Assembly (NCBI GenBank): GCA_945827635.1
Contig: CALZOG010000002.1
Location: forward strand, 1-64,000
DNA length: 64,000 bases
Origin: an uncultured Bacteroidales bacterium
GTDB taxonomy: Bacteria > Bacteroidota > Bacteroidia > Bacteroidales > Paludibacteraceae
Reading direction: 5' to 3'
In this document: piece by piece, positions 1-8,762 of the stretch
Layout of the letters: each line of letters begins with the position of its first letter
How positions within the stretch are numbered: the stretch's first letter is position 1
The notes under the pieces: generated by a model
Databases searched by the model: none
What the model was told of the DNA's origin: nothing
What the model saw: only the letters and a program-made list of their open reading frames with translations
Position numbers and translations under genes: made by a program

Positions 1-606
1 GAGTGGGGTAAAGACTGGACAAACGAGCTCAAAGTATATGATGCTGAAAACGATGTATGGAATGCTTTCAACGGTGGCAACAACTTTGTACTTGGAGAGG
101 AAACCAATCTCGTTTATGACCTTGGCGATCCTGCTAAGTATTCCTGGACCAACTGCGAGAAACCTGAGGTGTATGATGAGAAAGAGTTTGACTACACTAT
201 TACCGTAGCTAACGCTCCTGTTTGTGGTGAGGCTGTTCTGTCTATCGTTGGTGGTTTCGAGGCTTGCGGTTGGACTATTGACAAAGTTGTTGAGGTTGTT
301 GACGGCAAAGCAACTATTTCTGCTAAGAACACCGACGAGTTCAAGTTCCTGGATAAGTCAACCGGTGACTGGAGCAACGAAGTAAAGGGCTTTGCTCAAA
401 CTACATTCCACAAGGCTGACCTTGCTGACGGCGAAGAGGATGGCAAGATTGCCGTTGACCTGGCTGGAACTTACTATGCTCTCTGCGGCAACGCTGTACC
501 TAACGTAGCAACTGAGGCTGTAGCAACCAAGGTTATCCGTAACGGTCAAATCGTAATTGTTAAGGATGGCGTTGAGTTCAATGTTCTTGGTACACAGGTT
601 AAGTAA
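1..606 (+). CDS. C-terminal part of a secreted protein (truncated by window start), ends with short C-terminal tag NGQIVIVKDGVEFNVLGTQVK
   Basis: Frame 1 is open from base 1 to the TAA at 604-606; tag resembles those of several other proteins in the window. Confidence 0.8.
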   Translation, partial: EWGKDWTNELKVYDAENDVWNAFNGGNNFVLGEETNLVYDLGDPAKYSWTNCEKPEVYDEKEFDYTITVANAPVCGEAVLSIVGGFEACGWTIDKVVEVVDGKATISAKNTDEFKFLDKSTGDWSNEVKGFAQTTFHKADLADGEEDGKIAVDLAGTYYALCGNAVPNVATEAVATKVIRNGQIVIVKDGVEFNVLGTQVK

Positions 607-628
607 GTTTGTACTACACATTTAATCA

Positions 629-660
629 ATAGCCCGGGCGAGTGCTCGGGCTATTTTTTT
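629..660 (+). terminator. Rho-independent terminator
   Basis: AGCCCGGGCGAGTGCTCGGGCT hairpin followed by a T-run directly after the stop. Confidence 0.85.
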
Positions 661-696
661 ATTCATCAGTCGCCATGGATTGTGAAGCGAAAGGAA

Positions 697-2295
697 TCAT
701 TCGTAATTGATAAGGAAGACCTTTTCTGTAGCTCGTGTGATGGCGGTGTATAGCCATCTCAGGTATGTTATGTCGCGTTGCTCGTCGGGTACGGGTCCTT
801 GGTCGATATACACGTGCCGCCATTGTCCGCCCTGCGCCTTGTGGCACGTCACGGCGTAGGCGTAACGGATATGCAGGGCGTTGTAGTACGGCGATTCGTA
901 GATTGTGCGGACGAGCTCCTTTCGGTTGTGAATCTCCGGATAATCTTCGGCAATGCGGTAGAACAGATCCTGTTGCATCTGATAGACCTGCTCGTCGGAT
1001 TCGGCTTGCAGTATATCCAGCCAAACGGTAGCTTCCATCTCGCGTTCCGCCTCGTAGTCGATGTTCTGCAGCGTGGCGTCAGCGAAGTGAAAGCCGTACA
1101 ACTCGCGGAAGTTACGGATGCGTGTCACCTCGAACATGTCGCCGTTGGCTATGAACGTGCCCGCCGCCGGTTGCTTGTCTGCGTTGCCGGAAACAGGGGA
1201 GTGCTCCTGCTCATAATCCTTGCCCCAATAGTAGTTGTTCTTGTTCACCATTACGCGGTCGCCGGCAGAGAGCTGGTCGTCTTTCCAGAGGATATACGAT
1301 CGTACGCCCTGGTTGTACATGTTCGTGCGTCGGTTGGAGCGCGTTACGATGAGCGTTTGCGCCATGCCGCACTCGTTGTACGACCGCTCAATCATCGGCT
1401 GCACATCCACGCCGTTGAGTATCACCGTGTCCGGTGCGGATTGGATGTCGAAGTGCTGTGCTGTAACGGGCTGAAACGTTGCTGTCAGCTGCTGTATATG
1501 CCGGCGTATAGCCGTGGCGTTGCTCAGTATAGCCGAGGTGTCTGCCTGCCGTGCCACCTCGGTCAGGGTGTAGGAACTGATATGCAGTCCTGGTACGTTG
1601 TACTGCGCCATGTGGTCGTCGCTGAGTGCGGGCGAGGTGTTGAAACCTACCGGCGGCAACTGCGCCGAGTCTCCCACGAGCATTAGCGAGCAGCCCTGAC
1701 CGTTGTACACGAACCGCATCAGATCGTCCAGCAGACTGCCGCTTCCGAAGGGGGACGACAGGTCGCGAACGTTCGATAGCATCGAGGCTTCATCCACGAT
1801 GAACAACGCGTGGTGAAACAAGTTGTCGCCCAGGCTGAACGACTCCTTGCCAAGTTCGTTCTGCCGGTAGATATATTTGTGAATCGTGTAGGCTGTTACT
1901 TTTTCGTCAATCGAGGCATAGCGGCTGAGCACTTTCGCTGCCCGACCTGTGGGAGCCAACAGAATACATTTCTGCCCGAGGCTGCGTAAGGTGCGCACGA
2001 GGGCGCTGACGATTGTTGTCTTACCCGTACCGGCATAACCGCGCAGGATGAACAGTTTGCCTTCGGTGCTGTCCAGCAGGAACGTGCCGAGCATGTTCAC
2101 CAGTTCGCGCTGACCTGCGTTGGGGATGAACGGCAGTTCTTCACCCTCTTCGTTGCGTGCTTGAGTTCGCAGATTGTGGAAAATTCTATGTGAAATGAAG
2201 TTTTCGAGCAAAATATTTGCAAATGTCGAAAAAAAGTTGTACTTTTGCAGTCGCGTTTGTGAAATCGTCTTTGAGCGCAGCGGCTCAACGCTCAA
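697..2295 (-). CDS. RecD-like ATP-dependent DNA helicase (AAA/UvrD C-terminal); start codon uncertain, ORF 5' end overlaps the SRP RNA promoter on the other strand
   Basis: Walker A GYAGTGKTT, DEASML, VGDSAQLPPVG, C-terminal YAVTCHKAQGGQW...YTAITRA. Confidence 0.85.
   Translation of the reverse strand: MSVEPLRSKTISQTRLQKYNFFSTFANILLENFISHRIFHNLRTQARNEEGEELPFIPNAGQRELVNMLGTFLLDSTEGKLFILRGYAGTGKTTIVSALVRTLRSLGQKCILLAPTGRAAKVLSRYASIDEKVTAYTIHKYIYRQNELGKESFSLGDNLFHHALFIVDEASMLSNVRDLSSPFGSGSLLDDLMRFVYNGQGCSLMLVGDSAQLPPVGFNTSPALSDDHMAQYNVPGLHISSYTLTEVARQADTSAILSNATAIRRHIQQLTATFQPVTAQHFDIQSAPDTVILNGVDVQPMIERSYNECGMAQTLIVTRSNRRTNMYNQGVRSYILWKDDQLSAGDRVMVNKNNYYWGKDYEQEHSPVSGNADKQPAAGTFIANGDMFEVTRIRNFRELYGFHFADATLQNIDYEAEREMEATVWLDILQAESDEQVYQMQQDLFYRIAEDYPEIHNRKELVRTIYESPYYNALHIRYAYAVTCHKAQGGQWRHVYIDQGPVPDEQRDITYLRWLYTAITRATEKVFLINYE
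2216..2247 (+). promoter_or_regulatory. Bacteroidota promoter for SRP RNA
   Basis: TTTG (2216-2219), 20 bp, TACTTTTG (2240-2247). Confidence 0.7.
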
Positions 2296-2311
2296 CGCTC
2301 AATACTCAAAC
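2284..2311. repeat. Heptad repeat CGCTCAA, 4 units, between SRP promoter and SRP RNA body
   Basis: GCTCAAC GCTCAAC GCTCAAT ACTCAAA. Confidence 0.85.
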
Positions 2312-2320
2312 TATCCCATA

Positions 2321-2416
2321 GGGAAGTCCTGTACGACCAGCTCCCTCCGAACTCCCCCAGGTCTTGACCGAAGCAAGGGTACGAGGTTGTAGCGGTGCGA
2401 TGCAGATCGCTTCCCT
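2321..2416 (+). ncRNA. ffs: Signal recognition particle (4.5S-type) RNA
   Basis: GGGAAGTCCTGT...CCCCCAGGTCTTGACCGAAGCAAGGGTA...GATCGCTTCCC: terminal GGGAAG/CTTCCC pairing, SRP-like conserved internal loop, T-run directly after, promoter upstream. Confidence 0.75.
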
Positions 2417-2447
2417 TTTTTCGTGCCCGGCAGTCAGCTGTCAGTGG

Positions 2448-3854
2448 TCAATGCTCAACCATTCTTCCCATTGTATCGTAGATCTTTCCGCCTCGTATGA
2501 TGTACAGGGCGTTACCTTGCATGAACTTGACGGTAGCCGGTGCATTAGCAGTGCTGTTGACTGTTGTTGTGCGTCCCAGATAGGCGGCGTATGCGTCGGG
2601 GATACCGTAGCCGTATTGCCGTGCGTCGGGGTTCTGGTAGCGGTCGGCGGAACGAATGATTAGTTCGCGTATCTTCATGGCGTTCTCGTCAGGCAATGCC
2701 GACCACAGGGTGGCAGCCAGCCCGGCAATCAGCGGTGTGGCGAAGCTTGTGCCGTGGCGATAGACGATCTCGCCGTTGGTATCCATCACCGTTGCATTCA
2801 CTCCTACGGCGCACACGTCCGGCTTGACTCGGTTGTCGGCACTTGGCCCGTGGCTGGAGAACGAGCCGATCACGCCTTGTACGTCCACAGCGCCTACCGT
2901 CAGTATGGAGTCGGCATCAGCCGGCACAGATAACCTCTCCCACATCTTGTCGCCATCGTTACCGGCGGCAGCGCATACGAGCATGCCTTTGCGTGCTGCT
3001 ATGTGTGCTGCTCGGCTGGCGCGGGTGGTCTTGCCGTCGAGTGCGTCGTAGGTGAGCGTCCACTCGTCGTTGTCGAACATCGTGTAGCCGAGTGAAACAG
3101 TGAAGATGTTCGTGCCGAGCGAGTCGGCTTTCTCCAGTGCTGCAACGAGGTTATCCATCTCTTTTGGCGACTCGGTCTCCGCTTCCTCGGAGCGCATGAG
3201 ATAGTAGTCGGCAGCCGTGGCAGCACCTGTGTATTGTTCGGTTTGGGCGGATATAACACTCAAGCACATTGTGCCGTGCACGCCGGTGTAGCCGTACATA
3301 TCCGTGATGTCGTCGGTGAAGTCGAAGTGTCCGAGTTCCTGCGATTGTCGGAAGCAGCCGAGGGTGTTGGCGTTGGTGAACCCGCCATCGCACACGGTGA
3401 TGAGTATGCCCTGCCCGTGGTAGCCCAACTCGTGCAGCGGCTGGAGGTTGTACAGCGCGAGTTGTGCATCGGTGGGCAACTCGTCCAGCGCATGGTTGGT
3501 TAGCATGGCTTCGGCAGGCATACTACGGCGTTTGCTTACGGTGCTGCCTTGCCTATCCAGGCGTGTAGCCTCTACAGCGGTCACAAACGGCAGTTGTGCA
3601 ACGGCTGCAGCCTGCTCGTCGGTCATCGAGCATGTGGCACCGTTCATCCAGCGCGAGGTGTGGCAGATCGTTGCGCCGTGCTGGCGCAGGCTGTCGAGGT
3701 AGGCGGCATGAACGGGATAATCGAGTCCGTCAGTGGCAATGTTCCACTTCGCGCGTTGCTCAACGGCACGCGGCGAGAGGGCAGGTGTGGCTTGCACGGG
3801 CTTGTCAGCAAAACTGACGAAAAAGGTGTTGAGCAGGATAAGCAGGAAATTCAT
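2448..3854 (-). CDS. S8 subtilisin-like serine peptidase, secreted, C-terminal tag NALYIIRGGKIYDTMGRMVEH
   Basis: Signal peptide; TVCDGGF, HGTMCLSVI, GTSFATPLIAGLAA triad motifs. Confidence 0.9.
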   Translation of the reverse strand: MNFLLILLNTFFVSFADKPVQATPALSPRAVEQRAKWNIATDGLDYPVHAAYLDSLRQHGATICHTSRWMNGATCSMTDEQAAAVAQLPFVTAVEATRLDRQGSTVSKRRSMPAEAMLTNHALDELPTDAQLALYNLQPLHELGYHGQGILITVCDGGFTNANTLGCFRQSQELGHFDFTDDITDMYGYTGVHGTMCLSVISAQTEQYTGAATAADYYLMRSEEAETESPKEMDNLVAALEKADSLGTNIFTVSLGYTMFDNDEWTLTYDALDGKTTRASRAAHIAARKGMLVCAAAGNDGDKMWERLSVPADADSILTVGAVDVQGVIGSFSSHGPSADNRVKPDVCAVGVNATVMDTNGEIVYRHGTSFATPLIAGLAATLWSALPDENAMKIRELIIRSADRYQNPDARQYGYGIPDAYAAYLGRTTTVNSTANAPATVKFMQGNALYIIRGGKIYDTMGRMVEH

Positions 3855-3868
3855 ATCTTGTAGTGTAA

Positions 3869-5377
3869 TTATCGGTGTTCAAGTAAAACGACGTTCTCTA
3901 CATGCTGCGTGTGTGGGAACATATCCACCGGTTGGACCTTGGCTACACGGTAGGTGCTGTCAAGCATGGCGAGGTCGCGCGCCTGGGTGGCGGGATTGCA
4001 ACTGACATACACGATACGCTGCGGCTCGGCGCGGAGAATAGTGGCGATCACATCCTCGTGCATACCGGCACGCGGCGGGTCAGTGATGATAATATCCGGG
4101 CGACCGTGCTCATGCAGGAAAGCGTCGTTGAGCACATCTTTCATGTCGCCGGCAAAGAACAGAGTGTTCGTTATGCCGTTGATCTCGGAGTTGACCTTGG
4201 CATCCTCGATCGCCTCGGGCACATACTCGATACCGATGACCTGCCGCGCCTGCCGCGCAACGAAATTGGCAATCGTGCCGGTGCCGGTGTAGAGGTCGTA
4301 GATGAGTGGGTTGAGCGTTGAGGGTTGAGCGTTGAGCGTTGATGGTTGAGCGAAGGCGAAGTCGCGGGCGACCTTGTAGAGCTCGTACGCCTGCTCGGTG
4401 TTCGTCTGGTAGAACGACTTGGGACCAACCTTGAACTGCAAGCCCTCCATCTCCTCGAAGATATGATCCTTACCGAAATAGACATGAATATCCTGATCGG
4501 CAATCGTGTCGTTCATCTTCAGATTCTCGACATAGAGCAGGGAGATGATCTCCGGGAACTCGCGGTGCAGGTACTCGAGTAGCGCCATGCACGGCTCGGT
4601 CACCTTCTCGCCGAAGGAGACAACCAGCATCACTTCGCCCTTGTGATTGTTGCGCAGCATAAGCGTACGGAGCTGTCCCTGGTGGGTGTGCTCGTTGTAG
4701 AACGTCAGTCCGTGCTCGCACGCAAACGTGCGTACGCCGTTGCGGATGCGGTTGTTGATATCCGGCATAAGACGGCAGGTATGTATATCCAGCACCTTGT
4801 CGAAGCAGTTGGGGATGTGAAAGCCAAGGCCATTTACTATTTGTTCATTTATTTGGTTATTTAGTGCTTTGAACTCGTCGGGTGAGAGCCACTTGCGATC
4901 GGAGGCGGAGAACTCGAGTTTGTTGCGGTACTCGTAGATATGCTTGCTGCCGAGTATGGGCGAGATCTCCGGCAGGGCGACCTTGCCTATGCGCGTGAGG
5001 TTATCCACCACCTGCTGCTGCTTGTAGCGCAGCTGCTCGTCGTAGGGCAGGATCTGCCACTTGCATCCGCCGCACGTGCCGTAGTGCGGGCACTGCGGCT
5101 CGGTGCGCCGGTCGGAATAAGAGACAAACCGCTCGACACGCGCCTCCATGAACGAGTGTTTCTTCTTTGTGACCTGCAGATCGACTACATCGCCGGGTAC
5201 GCAGTACGGCACGAAACAAACGATGTCGCTCGTGCCGCCCTCAGCACTATCACCCCGCTTCACGTTGTTTGCGGGGACCCCGCCGTTTGGCATAGGGATG
5301 CGTGCAATGGCTTTGCCTTCGGCACCGATACCGGTGATGGTGACGGATGGTATGAGAGGGAGATTCTTTTTTTTCAT
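3869..5377 (-). CDS. rlmD: 23S rRNA (uracil-C5)-methyltransferase RlmD/RumA family
   Basis: TRAM-like N-terminus, CPHYGTCGGCKWQ cluster, DLYTGTGTIANF, DPPRAGMHEDV, YVSCNPATQARDL; start set at MKKKNLPLIPSVTI (ORF extends to 5503). Confidence 0.92.
   Translation of the reverse strand: MKKKNLPLIPSVTITGIGAEGKAIARIPMPNGGVPANNVKRGDSAEGGTSDIVCFVPYCVPGDVVDLQVTKKKHSFMEARVERFVSYSDRRTEPQCPHYGTCGGCKWQILPYDEQLRYKQQQVVDNLTRIGKVALPEISPILGSKHIYEYRNKLEFSASDRKWLSPDEFKALNNQINEQIVNGLGFHIPNCFDKVLDIHTCRLMPDINNRIRNGVRTFACEHGLTFYNEHTHQGQLRTLMLRNNHKGEVMLVVSFGEKVTEPCMALLEYLHREFPEIISLLYVENLKMNDTIADQDIHVYFGKDHIFEEMEGLQFKVGPKSFYQTNTEQAYELYKVARDFAFAQPSTLNAQPSTLNPLIYDLYTGTGTIANFVARQARQVIGIEYVPEAIEDAKVNSEINGITNTLFFAGDMKDVLNDAFLHEHGRPDIIITDPPRAGMHEDVIATILRAEPQRIVYVSCNPATQARDLAMLDSTYRVAKVQPVDMFPHTQHVENVVLLEHR
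4310..4351. repeat. Heptad repeat GTTGAGN, 6 units (42 bp), inside rlmD CDS
   Basis: GTTGAGC GTTGAGG GTTGAGC GTTGAGC GTTGATG GTTGAGC; encodes QPSTLNAQPSTLNP. Confidence 0.95.
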
Positions 5378-5415
5378 AGGAAATGAATATTGACAAGTGA
5401 ACAATTTGACAGAAC

Positions 5416-8133
5416 TTACTTCAGGTAGTGCAAACAACTCCTGTACAGCGCCGGAAAATCCTCCGTGCTCTCCATGATGAACGGCAGCGCAATAAGGCGG
5501 CAATCGCCGTTGTAGGCTATGCCTGCCGTCATGCCGCTATCGAAGTACGTGCCGATGCCTACCGATCCGCGTGCCGGCAGCAGACCTTGTGGGTTCTCGC
5601 AACAGATGATATCGGCGTCAGGTTGCATCTTGAGTCGGGCGAGTTGCATAGCCAGCGTATGGTCGAACATCACTGTGCCGCACCTGGTGGCGTGGTCGCC
5701 GCGGTAGGTGTATCGCAACACCTCGCGGGTCAGGTCGCAGTTGCCGAGTGCTGCAGTTTCGCTGCCCAGGTACATCCCGGACATAAGAAGTTTGCCGCCC
5801 TGGCGTGCATAATCGACCAGTGCCGCGCGCAGCCCGGTGGGGAACATCTCGTACAAGGTGTCAGGCGTATCAGCCATACTTGTCTGCCTGAGTTCGGTAC
5901 GTTGCTTGCCGCAGATCAGATCCACAACGGTGTAACCGCGCAAGGCAGCGGTGTCGGTTATTGCCGCCGCCGAGGCGCTGCAATACGAGTAGCCTGACTC
6001 AGCGAGCACGCGCCCGTGCATAAGCGGATAGTCGCGTGTGTTGCCGGCGGTAAGCGCAAACTGCCTGTCGGCATACGAGGCACCCCAGCCGCACCTGTCG
6101 TCGGATTGCCACAGGCTGCTGCGCAGACAGTCGTACTGCTCGCCAACGAACGATATGTCCCGACCGTCCTGCACGGCAAAACTGTTCGGCACAATGCCGG
6201 CATACAGGCTGTCAACAAAGAAATCCGGCGCTGCCACGCGCGAGAAGTTGTTGATGATCATCACCGTGCCGTTGCTCTTCGGCGCAAGGTAGGCGCAGAG
6301 CATTTCTGACGGAAGGCTTATACCTCCGCGGTTGCCTGCCACGATGCGAAAATCGTAACGTATACCGCGGTTGGCAACAAAAGTGTAACGGTTGGCAGTA
6401 ACGCGTGTGCCGTTGTCCCAGTCGCCGGCTATAGTCTGTCCGTTCTGCGTACGCGTGCGACGCGTATATACAATATAGTATTTGGGCGTTGCTGTCGGCT
6501 CGAGCGGGTCGGCGGCAGGTTGCCAACTGAGCAGGATACTGTCGTGCGCCAGCCGGACGGCAGGAGCCTGTACGGGCAGAGGCTGTACCGTATAATCTTC
6601 GCCCCGTGAGGTGGCAAGGTACTTGAGTACACCTTTGTAAACGGCTCGTGCGACGGCGAACTTGACTTTCGGATCCAGCCCGAGTCGCATGTCGTTGAGG
6701 TTCTGGTGAGAAAGCATCTCCAGTAGGATAGTCGGCACGCGCGGTTGTCGTGCTTCGGCATAACCGGCGTTGCGCAGTCCGCGGCGGTTCCAGTTGGGCG
6801 CATACAAGGCGCGCAAGTCTTCCACGACCTGCGTCTGGACATAATCGCCCAGGTACCGGCAGTACAGTCGCGAGTCGCCCAGCGGCAGGGTGCGGCTCTT
6901 GCTGTCGTCACGGTCGTAATAGATGAGCAGCGTGCCGACAATCGAGTCACCGTTGCGTGTGCCGGCATCGGAGTGAATACCCATACACAGGTCGATAGGA
7001 ATACCGAGCCCCTCATCCTTGGGCGCGAGTTGTGAGCCGCCGAGCAGGTAATTGACCCACTGCCCGCGGCAGGCGTAGTCGTTGGTATAGGTGTTGTCAC
7101 CCTGCGTATAGTCTAGGATAGAGTCGGGAATACCTGCAAAATGCAAGTATTGTGTTGCGCCTACGGCATAGCGCGGCACGTTCGATGCCGAGTCCATTCC
7201 ACCGCCCAGGCGGATAGCGGCGATGTTCTCGCGCGGCGTGCCGACAGTGATGCGTGCCGCCTGCATCGGCGAGAACGCGTGCTTGCCTACATACACCCAC
7301 GTGCCCGCACCCATCTGCATGTTGACGGTATAACGGGTTGTTTGGTCCAGGTGCTCGATATCCAGCGCCGTACGCGGCGAGCCGGTGTGGCGGTTGTAGC
7401 GTATATATACGGCATACTCGCCTTCGGCAGGCACGATGGTTTCCGCTACGGTCTTGCCGTCCTGCTCGTGCATAGCCGTGCTGTCGATGATCACCATGGC
7501 GGTCTGCGTATCGCGCTCGCGCGGCTGGATAACCGTTGCACCGGCGTTCTCGAGCATCGGCACGAGGTATGGCATTGTGTAGGAGGATGTGAACAGGTCT
7601 TCGACCGTGGTCCATAGCCGTGCGCGCTGCCATAGCCAGCGGTCGCTGCGGTTGTTGTAGTACCAGCCGTGGCTGCCCCAGAGGGCAATGTGCCTGCCGT
7701 CCAGGCCGTCAGGGCACTTGTAGGGCAGGTCGGCGTTCTTGACAAGTTGCGGTACGGATGCAGGGACGTGCGCGCGGATGCCGGTCTTGTAGCGCATCGT
7801 GACGAGTTCGCCCAGTTCGTAGCCGTCGGAGTAAATCTGTATGTCGCCGTTGGCACTGCCGAACACAAGATTGCTCACGCGCCGACGCAAGTCCTGCAAC
7901 TCGGTAGGCGACAGGCTCAGACTGCTGAGCGTCTTGCAGGTATATATACGTGCCGTGCGGGATTTGGTGCGCACACTTTTGACGGTAACCTTGCCTACTT
8001 CTGCTTTGCTGTTGGCATACAGGCTCAAACTGTCCGACAACGCCTGCATAGGTATAGCTGATACGTGGAGCGAAATACTGAATAAGGCAATGATTGCAAG
8101 GTATATTTTATGCATTTTGGGGTATAATTTCAT
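5416..8133 (-). CDS. Secreted N-acetylmuramoyl-L-alanine amidase-like protein with golvesin/xanthan-lyase-type and fibronectin-III-like regions
   Basis: Signal peptide, amidase_3-like GIHSDAGTRNGDSIVGTLLIYY and VPTILLEMLSHQN, FN3-like PPVQAPAVRLAHDSILLSWQ region. Confidence 0.75.
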   Translation of the reverse strand: MKLYPKMHKIYLAIIALFSISLHVSAIPMQALSDSLSLYANSKAEVGKVTVKSVRTKSRTARIYTCKTLSSLSLSPTELQDLRRRVSNLVFGSANGDIQIYSDGYELGELVTMRYKTGIRAHVPASVPQLVKNADLPYKCPDGLDGRHIALWGSHGWYYNNRSDRWLWQRARLWTTVEDLFTSSYTMPYLVPMLENAGATVIQPRERDTQTAMVIIDSTAMHEQDGKTVAETIVPAEGEYAVYIRYNRHTGSPRTALDIEHLDQTTRYTVNMQMGAGTWVYVGKHAFSPMQAARITVGTPRENIAAIRLGGGMDSASNVPRYAVGATQYLHFAGIPDSILDYTQGDNTYTNDYACRGQWVNYLLGGSQLAPKDEGLGIPIDLCMGIHSDAGTRNGDSIVGTLLIYYDRDDSKSRTLPLGDSRLYCRYLGDYVQTQVVEDLRALYAPNWNRRGLRNAGYAEARQPRVPTILLEMLSHQNLNDMRLGLDPKVKFAVARAVYKGVLKYLATSRGEDYTVQPLPVQAPAVRLAHDSILLSWQPAADPLEPTATPKYYIVYTRRTRTQNGQTIAGDWDNGTRVTANRYTFVANRGIRYDFRIVAGNRGGISLPSEMLCAYLAPKSNGTVMIINNFSRVAAPDFFVDSLYAGIVPNSFAVQDGRDISFVGEQYDCLRSSLWQSDDRCGWGASYADRQFALTAGNTRDYPLMHGRVLAESGYSYCSASAAAITDTAALRGYTVVDLICGKQRTELRQTSMADTPDTLYEMFPTGLRAALVDYARQGGKLLMSGMYLGSETAALGNCDLTREVLRYTYRGDHATRCGTVMFDHTLAMQLARLKMQPDADIICCENPQGLLPARGSVGIGTYFDSGMTAGIAYNGDCRLIALPFIMESTEDFPALYRSCLHYLK

Positions 8134-8160
8134 TTCCGCATACAAAATTACAAAAAAAAT

Positions 8161-8191
8161 TTTGAATTGTCAAATATTTTTTGTATCTTTG
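8161..8191 (+). promoter_or_regulatory. Promoter of cytidine deaminase operon
   Basis: TTTG-N19-TATCTTTG. Confidence 0.75.
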
Positions 8192-8264
8192 TAGGCTGAT
8201 TTGGCAAATACGTAATTTTATATATCCTAACAAACAGAATATATCTATATAAATACTACATATC

Positions 8265-8762
8265 ATGAAAGAATTCACGATTGATACGCGCATCCGCAGT
8301 TATGCGTGGAGTGAGTTGTCGGAGTCTGACCGTCATTTGCTTGAGGTTGCCAAGCGCAATACGCAGCGCTCGTATTCTCCGTACTCGCACTTCTGCGTAG
8401 GAGCTGCCGCTCTGCTGGCTGACGGCACTATAGTAGTCGGATGCAATCAGGAGAACGCCGCCTATCCGAGCGGTTTGTGCGCCGAGCGTACGGCACTGTT
8501 TTCCGCCGGAGCGCAATACCCGGACGTTCCGGTAGTGGCGCTGGCAATAGCCGCCTATACCGACGGGCACTTTACCGAGGATCCCGTATCGCCGTGCGGC
8601 GCATGCCGGCAGGTGATGCTGGAGACGGAGAACCGCTACAAGCAGCCGCTGCGCGTGCTGCTGTTCGGAGCAAATCATGTGTATGAGTTCGACAGCGCCG
8701 AGAGTCTGTTGCCGTTCAGTTTTATCAGCGATGATCTGAAAGGAGGCGTGCGCGAGCGGTAA
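8265..8762 (+). CDS. cdd: Cytidine deaminase
   Basis: CAERTALFSAGAQYP and PCGACRQVMLE zinc motifs. Confidence 0.93.
   Translation: MKEFTIDTRIRSYAWSELSESDRHLLEVAKRNTQRSYSPYSHFCVGAAALLADGTIVVGCNQENAAYPSGLCAERTALFSAGAQYPDVPVVALAIAAYTDGHFTEDPVSPCGACRQVMLETENRYKQPLRVLLFGANHVYEFDSAESLLPFSFISDDLKGGVRER

Noticed and set aside
778-1686. 302-aa plus-strand ORF
   Set aside because: Antisense to the clearly coding RecD-like helicase; composition typical of shadow ORFs in GC-rich genes.
2216-2250. Helicase start at 2295 as annotated by the ORF track
   Set aside because: The first about 30 residues are encoded by the SRP promoter/leader region on the other strand; the true start is probably downstream, but no ATG was found before the Q-motif-like PNAGQREL, so left unresolved.
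2174-2392. Short plus-strand ORFs over the SRP region
   Set aside because: Overlap the SRP promoter and structured RNA; better explained as ncRNA.
6429-7100. 223-aa minus ORF and other long ORFs overlapping the amidase-like gene
   Set aside because: Alternative frames of the same strand or antisense, low-complexity R/T/C-rich translation, no recognisable family.
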